The notes beneath the pieces were generated by a model, which saw nothing but the letters and a program-made list of their open reading frames with translations, searched no databases and was not told the origin of the DNA. This document shows, one piece after another, positions 20,514 to 24,530 of a stretch of DNA of 24,530 nucleotides. This stretch comes from Benthortus sp964440495 (GTDB lineage Archaea > Thermoproteota > Nitrososphaeria_A > Caldarchaeales > Wolframiiraptoraceae): the NCBI GenBank assembly GCA_964440495.1, contig CAYTSD010000017.1:1-24530 (forward strand), read 5' to 3'. The number at the start of each line of letters is the position of its first letter. Within the stretch, counting starts at the first letter, position 1. Made by a program: the position numbers and the translations under genes.

Positions 20514-21863
20514 TTAAGTGGTTTTAGACGGGGCTATGAACCTTCCTCTAGGTTTTCCAGTTATCTCGCCGTCTACCGCCACAACCTCCCCTCTCAGAAC
20601 CGTGTACCGTATCTTCCCTCTAAGAATCATCCCATCATAGGGTGTGAGTTTATGCTTACTGTGGAGTTTACGGGAATCTATCCTCGTCTCGGCTTTAGGG
20701 TCGACCAGAACTAGGTCACCGTCTCCTCCAACAATTATCGCTCCCTTCTTGGGATATAAGCCGAAAATCTTCGCTGGATTTAGGGCGAGAACCCTGCTCA
20801 GCTTCTCAATCTCTATCTCGCCTCTGAGGGCTGCGTCGAGCATTAGGGGGAAGAGTGTCTCAACGCCTATAAAGCCTGAAGAAGCCTCCCACACATCTCC
20901 CGACTTCTCTTCGAAAGTGTGCGGCGAGTGGTCTGAGGCCACGGAGTCTAAGACACCGCCTCTCAACGCCTCCCAGAGAATCCTCCTATCCTCTTCCCAC
21001 CTAAGCGGCGGATTTATCTTAACTAGAACTCCTAACCTGCTGTACGCTTCACGGGTTAGGAAGAGATAGTGTGGGCATGTTTCCCCCGTCACTTTCACTT
21101 CCAGTTTCTTGGCTTCCTTGAGAAGCTGCGCCGCCTCCCCAGTGCTTACGTGAGCTATATGAGCCCTACCCCCACTCCTCCTAGCATAGAGAAGCATCCT
21201 AGAGACCGCTTCCTCTTCACAGATCTTAGGCCTCGAATCCGAGTGAGCTGCAGGATCTTCTCTCCCACCATCTCTGATGAGTTTCTTGTAGTAGGTGAGG
21301 AGCTCCGGGTTCTCAGCGTGGAAAACTATGGGGAAGCCTAGCTTAGCGCTCATGGATAGGGCTTCTAAGATCTCTCCATCCCCGGGGGGTTCAACGCCTC
21401 CCTCCAAAGGCTCCGGATAAACCTTGAAGCCAGCCGCTCCCTCAAGCCACATCTCTTCGAGTAGGTCTAGGTTCAAGGCGTGGAGAACAGCATAGAGCCC
21501 AAAATCTACGTAAGATTTTCCCAGAGCAAGCCTCCTCTTCTCCTTCAACCTCCTAGGAGAATCCGTAGGTGGAAGAGTATTAGGCATGTCGAGAACCGTG
21601 GTAACGCCTCCAGCCGCTGCCGCAGCGCTCCCTGAAGCGAAATCCTCCTTGTAAGTTAGCCCAGGGTCTCGGAAATGAACATGTTCATCGATTACTCCTG
21701 GGAAGATTAAGAGGCCGTGTGCGTCCAGTACCTCGGCGTCGGCTCTTTGAAGATCTCTTCCAAGCGCCTTGACTTCGCCGTCTACTATTAGGATGTCTGA
21801 CTCAACTATGCCGTCGGGGAGAACGATGTTCCCGCCCTTCACCAAGAGTGTTCCATCAGTCAT
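20514..21863 (-). CDS. pyrC: Dihydroorotase
   Basis: Third step of pyrimidine synthesis: interconverts carbamoyl-aspartate and dihydroorotate. 449 residues, class I type. Amidohydrolase motifs: FPGVIDEHVHFRDPGLTYKED (54-74, in two overlapping parts; metal His61 and His63, R65), AAAGGVTTVLDMPNT (82-96), GAAGFKVY (142-149, K147 the likely carbamylated Lys), FHAEN (181-185, H182), AHIAHVSTGEA (234-244, H238), ETCPHYLFLT (261-270) and VASDHSPH (308-315, D311). Allantoinase has the same fold, but the divergent neighbour pyrB points to dihydroorotase. ATG 21863 is about 25 nt from a GATTAAAG box, so leaderless. Confidence 0.92.
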   Translation of the reverse strand: MTDGTLLVKGGNIVLPDGIVESDILIVDGEVKALGRDLQRADAEVLDAHGLLIFPGVIDEHVHFRDPGLTYKEDFASGSAAAAAGGVTTVLDMPNTLPPTDSPRRLKEKRRLALGKSYVDFGLYAVLHALNLDLLEEMWLEGAAGFKVYPEPLEGGVEPPGDGEILEALSMSAKLGFPIVFHAENPELLTYYKKLIRDGGREDPAAHSDSRPKICEEEAVSRMLLYARRSGGRAHIAHVSTGEAAQLLKEAKKLEVKVTGETCPHYLFLTREAYSRLGVLVKINPPLRWEEDRRILWEALRGGVLDSVASDHSPHTFEEKSGDVWEASSGFIGVETLFPLMLDAALRGEIEIEKLSRVLALNPAKIFGLYPKKGAIIVGGDGDLVLVDPKAETRIDSRKLHSKHKLTPYDGMILRGKIRYTVLRGEVVAVDGEITGKPRGRFIAPSKTT

Positions 21864-21883
21864 AGCGTCAACGTCTCCACATC

Positions 21884-21903
21884 GATTAAAGGGCTTATTA
21901 AAA
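21884..21903. promoter_or_regulatory. Divergent pyrC/pyrB promoters
   Basis: Plus strand: CTTATTAAAA (21894-21903), centred about 26 nt before the pyrB ATG at 21924. Minus strand: CCTTTAATC (21884-21892), centred about 25 nt before the pyrC ATG at 21863. Both imply leaderless messages. The two boxes are almost back to back in a 60-bp spacer, so one bound factor could control both genes. Confidence 0.6.
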
Positions 21904-21923
21904 GGCGATGCTTCTACAACTTT

Positions 21924-22856
21924 ATGGCATCACGGCTCTTTGGACGGGACCTAATCTCAGCCTTGGATTTGACACGCGGGTCTATGGAGCAGTTGTTCGA
22001 CCTCGCCGACAGGTTACGTAGAGAGATAGGTGAGAGAGGGGTTCTCAGCTATGCTCAGGGGAAGATTTTGGCGACGGTTTTCTTGGAGCCGAGCACTAGG
22101 ACGAGGCTGAGCTTCCAGTTCGCGATGGTTAAGCTAGGCGGAGCTGTGATAGACTTTGGGCCCGAGCAGGCGGCGAGTATAGCGAAGGGTGAAAGCTTCG
22201 AGGACACTATACGGATGATTGATGGATACCATCCGGACCTGATAGTGGTTCGGCACAGGGAGCCGGGCTCAGCGCGTAAGGCCGCCGAGATAGCGCATGC
22301 ACCGGTCATCAACGCTGGAGATGGATGGAATGAGCATCCGACTCAAGCCCTCCTCGACCTCTACACAATCAAAAGAGAACTGGGGAAAATAGATGGCTTA
22401 ACCATAGGGATTATGGGAGACTTAAAGCATGGGAGAACCCCGAGCAGCCTCAGCTACGCTCTCTCAAAATACAAGAACATTAAAATTCATTACATCGCCC
22501 CTAGCCAGCTCCAGATAAGAGAAGAGGTTCTAAGAAAGATAGAGGGGAGAGTGGAGTGGAAGAAGACTGAGAGAGTTGAGGAAGTAATTGAAGACCTTGA
22601 TGTTCTATATGTGACGAGGCTTCAGAAGGAGAGGTTTGAGAAACCCGAGGAATATGAGAAGCTGAGGGGAAGCTATAGGGTGACGGCTGAGATGCTGAGA
22701 AAATTCGGGAAGATACCGTTGATAATGCATCCGCTTCCGAGAGTTGATGAGCTGAGCCCCGATGTAGATTCCCTTCCACAGGCAAAGTATTTCATCCAAG
22801 CCGAGAACGGGGTATATGTTAGAGCCGCTCTCATGAAGACTATGCTTGGGGTTTAG
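21924..22856 (+). CDS. pyrB: Aspartate carbamoyltransferase catalytic subunit
   Basis: Second step of pyrimidine synthesis: carbamoyl phosphate plus aspartate to carbamoyl-aspartate. 310 residues, the normal length. Motifs: FLEPSTRTRLSFQ (53-65; STRTR 57-61 binds carbamoyl phosphate), KGESFEDT (88-95), VVRHREPG (108-115), NEHPTQALLDLY (136-147), GDLKHGRT (165-172), VTRLQKERF (230-238) and MHPLPRVDELSPDVD (268-282). All substrate-binding residues seem intact. The archaeal regulatory subunit gene pyrI, often directly downstream of pyrB, is not here: the next gene is on the other strand 31 bp away. Confidence 0.96.
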   Translation: MASRLFGRDLISALDLTRGSMEQLFDLADRLRREIGERGVLSYAQGKILATVFLEPSTRTRLSFQFAMVKLGGAVIDFGPEQAASIAKGESFEDTIRMIDGYHPDLIVVRHREPGSARKAAEIAHAPVINAGDGWNEHPTQALLDLYTIKRELGKIDGLTIGIMGDLKHGRTPSSLSYALSKYKNIKIHYIAPSQLQIREEVLRKIEGRVEWKKTERVEEVIEDLDVLYVTRLQKERFEKPEEYEKLRGSYRVTAEMLRKFGKIPLIMHPLPRVDELSPDVDSLPQAKYFIQAENGVYVRAALMKTMLGV

Positions 22857-22887
22857 CGGCTGGAAGTAGGCTGCGGAGACTCCTCGC

Positions 22888-23670
22888 TCACTCTTCCTGA
22901 TAGTATGCCCAAGGTATCGTTATCTTTTCTAATCCTACTACTAAGGCGAAGAGAGCTACGCCCATTAATGAGAGGAGAGCTAGGGAGACGAACACGCTTT
23001 TAGTTAGTAGCTGGCTGCTGGCGAAGAGTATCAGGTATCCTAAACCCTTGTTGCCTCCAACGAATTCCCCGACCACCGCCCCTACCACCGCGAGCGTTAT
23101 CGCCACCTTAATTCCCGCGAAAAAGTGGGGTAAGGCGTTCGGCAACCTAACCTTAAAGAATATTCTCGACTGAGGAGCTTTAAGACTACGCGCCAAGTCC
23201 ATGAGCTCGCTGCTTATGGTCATTAGACCTGTTGCAGTGTCAACAACTATTGGGAAGAATGATATCAGGAAGGTTATGATGATTACCGGCATAACGGGAT
23301 GCATTCGGAAGAACCACATCATTATCAGAGGTGCGAGCGCGACCTTGGGGACTGATTGAAGGATTACGAGGATTGGGTAGAGGGTGTTCTGGAGGAATCG
23401 TGAGTAGACTATGGCTATGGCGAGAGGGACTCCGAGACCGAGAGACAAGGCGAAGCCAACTGCAACCTCATATAATGTGAAGTATGTGTGGTCGAGGTAT
23501 AGTCCTATCGCGGTGGAAGCTTCTTCGATTATGCTGCTCGGTGAAGGAAGTATGAACTCGGGAATTTTGAATCCTCTCGTGATAAGCTCCCATGCTACGA
23601 CTATTGCGACTAGAGTTAAGGCGGGGTAAACATAGATTCTTAGTATCTTCTCCTTTCTTTCAGGCCTCAA
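22888..23670 (-). CDS. ABC transporter permease (NitT/TauT/SsuC family)
   Basis: Membrane subunit of an importer for small organic or inorganic anions or vitamin precursors. 260 residues, about six hydrophobic helices (first about 9-28), with the periplasm-side FILPSPSSIIEE motif (39-50) typical of SsuC/TauC proteins, and the EAA-type coupling loop (LARSLKAPQSRIFFKVRLPNALP, about 158-180, in two overlapping parts). A late VVGAVVGEFVGGNKGLGYLI block (about 195-214) is another family mark. TTG 23670 overlaps the stop of the ATPase gene as TTGA. Substrate cannot be told from these subunits: sulfonate, taurine, nitrate, cyanate, riboflavin and thiamine-precursor systems share this pattern. Confidence 0.92.
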   Translation of the reverse strand: MRPERKEKILRIYVYPALTLVAIVVAWELITRGFKIPEFILPSPSSIIEEASTAIGLYLDHTYFTLYEVAVGFALSLGLGVPLAIAIVYSRFLQNTLYPILVILQSVPKVALAPLIMMWFFRMHPVMPVIIITFLISFFPIVVDTATGLMTISSELMDLARSLKAPQSRIFFKVRLPNALPHFFAGIKVAITLAVVGAVVGEFVGGNKGLGYLILFASSQLLTKSVFVSLALLSLMGVALFALVVGLEKITIPWAYYQEE

Positions 23671-24437
23671 GTTTTCACCTCCTGTTTAAAGATGTAACGC
23701 CTAATGTTATCCACGTGCTTGACGAACTCAGGCTTAGATGCGTCTTCAAAGCTTCTCGGCCTCCGAAGCTCTATCTTCTCCACGTGAATTATTTTACCTG
23801 GCCTTGGGCTCATTACGTAGACTTTGTCGGCCTGGAAGACTGCTTCACTTATGCTATGGGTTACGAGTATTGAGGTTTTCCGCTCCCTCATCCATATGCG
23901 TTGAAGCTCTATGTTCAGCTCTTCTCTGGTTAGTGCGTCGAGGGCTCCGAAAGGCTCGTCGAGAAGTAGGAGTGATGGGTCATGTATTAGCGCACGTATC
24001 AGGGCGGTTCTCTGCCTCATCCCTCCGCTGAGCTCCCCTGGATACTTCTTCTCAAACCCCGTTAAGCCAACCATATCTATCAAGGCTTTAGCTTTATCGA
24101 TGTACTGCTTCTTATCGAGGCCTTTCATCTCTATCGGGAACAAGACGTTGTCGATTACGCTGCGCCATGGGAGGAGGGCTGCGGACTGGAAGGCGAAGCC
24201 TACGCCGTCGAAGGGCTCGGTGACAAGTTTTCCACCTATCTTTACGTAGCCTCTGGCAGGCTTAAGCAAGCCTGAGATAGCTTTGAGAAGAGTGCTTTTA
24301 CCGCATCCACTTGGCCCCACAATCGCTATAAACTCTCCCTTCTCTACGTCGAGGTTTACGCCGTCGAGGGCGAGAATCTCCTCACCCTTCCGAGACCTGT
24401 ATATTATCGTGAGGTCACGAATCTCTATCAGGGGCAA
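23667..24437 (-). CDS. ABC transporter ATP-binding protein (SsuB/TauB family)
   Basis: Cytoplasmic motor subunit of the importer. 256 residues. Walker A GPSGCGKST (41-49), Q-loop FAFQSAALLPW (81-91; Q84), signature ELSGGMRQR (135-143), Walker B LLLLDEPFGALD (156-167), switch His in VTHSISEA (192-199). The LLPWRSVIDNV stretch (88-98) is typical of the nitrate/sulfonate/taurine family. The start is TTG 24437; no ATG or GTG exists in frame before the first conserved strand, and no clear Shine-Dalgarno site is seen, so the start is moderately sure. It lies between the binding-protein gene (37-nt gap) and the permease (overlap), forming one operon. Confidence 0.94.
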   Translation of the reverse strand: MPLIEIRDLTIIYRSRKGEEILALDGVNLDVEKGEFIAIVGPSGCGKSTLLKAISGLLKPARGYVKIGGKLVTEPFDGVGFAFQSAALLPWRSVIDNVLFPIEMKGLDKKQYIDKAKALIDMVGLTGFEKKYPGELSGGMRQRTALIRALIHDPSLLLLDEPFGALDALTREELNIELQRIWMRERKTSILVTHSISEAVFQADKVYVMSPRPGKIIHVEKIELRRPRSFEDASKPEFVKHVDNIRRYIFKQEVKT

Positions 24438-24450
24438 GGCTATTCACGCT

Positions 24451-24476
24451 AAAAAGGAGGTGGGGAGGTGGGTTTT
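24451..24476 (-). terminator. Pyrimidine run with T-tract after binding-protein gene
   Basis: On the minus strand the spacer after the binding-protein stop reads as a C/T-rich run (CCCACCTCCCCACCTCC) ending in five T. Archaeal termination often occurs at T-tracts, so this could partly terminate the message and leave the binding protein in excess over the ATPase and permease, as is usual for such importers. Weak evidence. Confidence 0.3.
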
Positions 24477-24530
24477 AAGCCTTAGTCGGCAGAAACTCCA
24501 TACTGTAGACATCTTCAGGCTTCACTGTAG
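24475..24530 (-). CDS. C-terminal end of ABC substrate-binding protein (partial)
   Basis: Only the last 17 codons and the TAA are inside the window: TVKPEDVYSMEFLPTKA. A PEDVYSxxFLP ending, right upstream of an SsuB/TauB ATPase and SsuC/TauC permease on the same strand, fits the periplasmic-type solute-binding protein of this importer (NMT1/SsuA-like family). The call rests mostly on gene order. Confidence 0.6.
   Translation of the reverse strand, partial: TVKPEDVYSMEFLPTKA

Noticed and set aside
22501..22799. Two minus-strand frames inside pyrB
   Set aside because: Shadow frames opposite conserved ATCase motifs.
1..24530. CRISPR arrays, insertion sequences, tRNA or rRNA genes
   Set aside because: No regularly spaced repeats, transposase-like frames, terminal inverted repeats or tRNA-like cloverleaf segments were seen; spacers are short throughout.

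Overview
The window is archaeal chromosome. It encodes an archaeal TFB, an aIF1/SUI1-type initiation factor with an N-terminal cysteine cluster, archaeal-type Elp3, an Ard1/RimI-type N-terminal acetyltransferase, an archaeal-type phosphopantetheine adenylyltransferase and an archaeal S2P-like protease. Many genes have a TATA-like box 24-32 nt before the start codon and almost no leader, and GTG/TTG starts are common. The lineage cannot be fixed from this sequence. The mix (two GT-C glycosyltransferases, an ETF/Fix cluster, short leaderless transcripts) is compatible with a thermophilic TACK-type archaeon, but that is inference. I see no rRNA, tRNA, CRISPR array, insertion sequence or long repeat. 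The longest gene-free stretch is about 185 bp (before cysS).

Layout. 1-942 (minus) is the N-terminal part of a glycerate 2-kinase running off the left edge, divergent from a left-handed beta-helix acyltransferase. Next come aIF1 and, convergent with it, TFB. 3276-6674 holds cysteinyl-tRNA synthetase, a sugar-phosphate nucleotidyltransferase, a small unknown protein and the convergent N-acetyltransferase. 6777-8943 holds an M50 membrane protease and a convergent, degenerate LarA-like protein. 8944-17667 is a long plus-strand run: a small helical protein, a luciferase-like (F420-type) oxidoreductase, fixC-fixX-fixA-fixB (ETF and its quinone-reductase arm), elp3 and two GT-C membrane glycosyltransferases. 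17630-19715 is a cassette of unknown membrane proteins, including a membrane-anchored winged-helix regulator, a Thr/Ala-rich double-anchored protein and a polytopic protein whose outer domain has four N-glycosylation sequons. 19718-22856 holds coaD (with an extra N-terminal helical domain) and divergent pyrC/pyrB. 22888-24530 is a NitT/TauT-type ABC transporter operon (substrate-binding protein end, ATPase, permease).

Most striking points. (1) The CysRS carries an in-frame insert of about 105 residues that reads as a winged helix with a coiled coil in its wing. It sits in the Rossmann catalytic region just after the DVDDKIINRAKE segment, and a 17-bp palindrome encloses the TATA box of the gene. 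(2) CoaD also has an added N-terminal HTH-like domain, and a perfect 16-bp palindrome lies between its TATA-like box and start codon. Together these suggest a pair of self-regulating, DNA-binding metabolic enzymes in the cysteine/CoA branch (inference). (3) A LarA-family protein has lost the pincer lysine and other catalytic residues. (4) The LLM oxidoreductase apparently must start at a CTG that overlaps the upstream stop codon as CTGA; the upstream protein's polyglycine tail is encoded by the Shine-Dalgarno run. (5) Sequon-rich and Thr-rich membrane proteins sit directly beside two GT-C glycosyltransferases.
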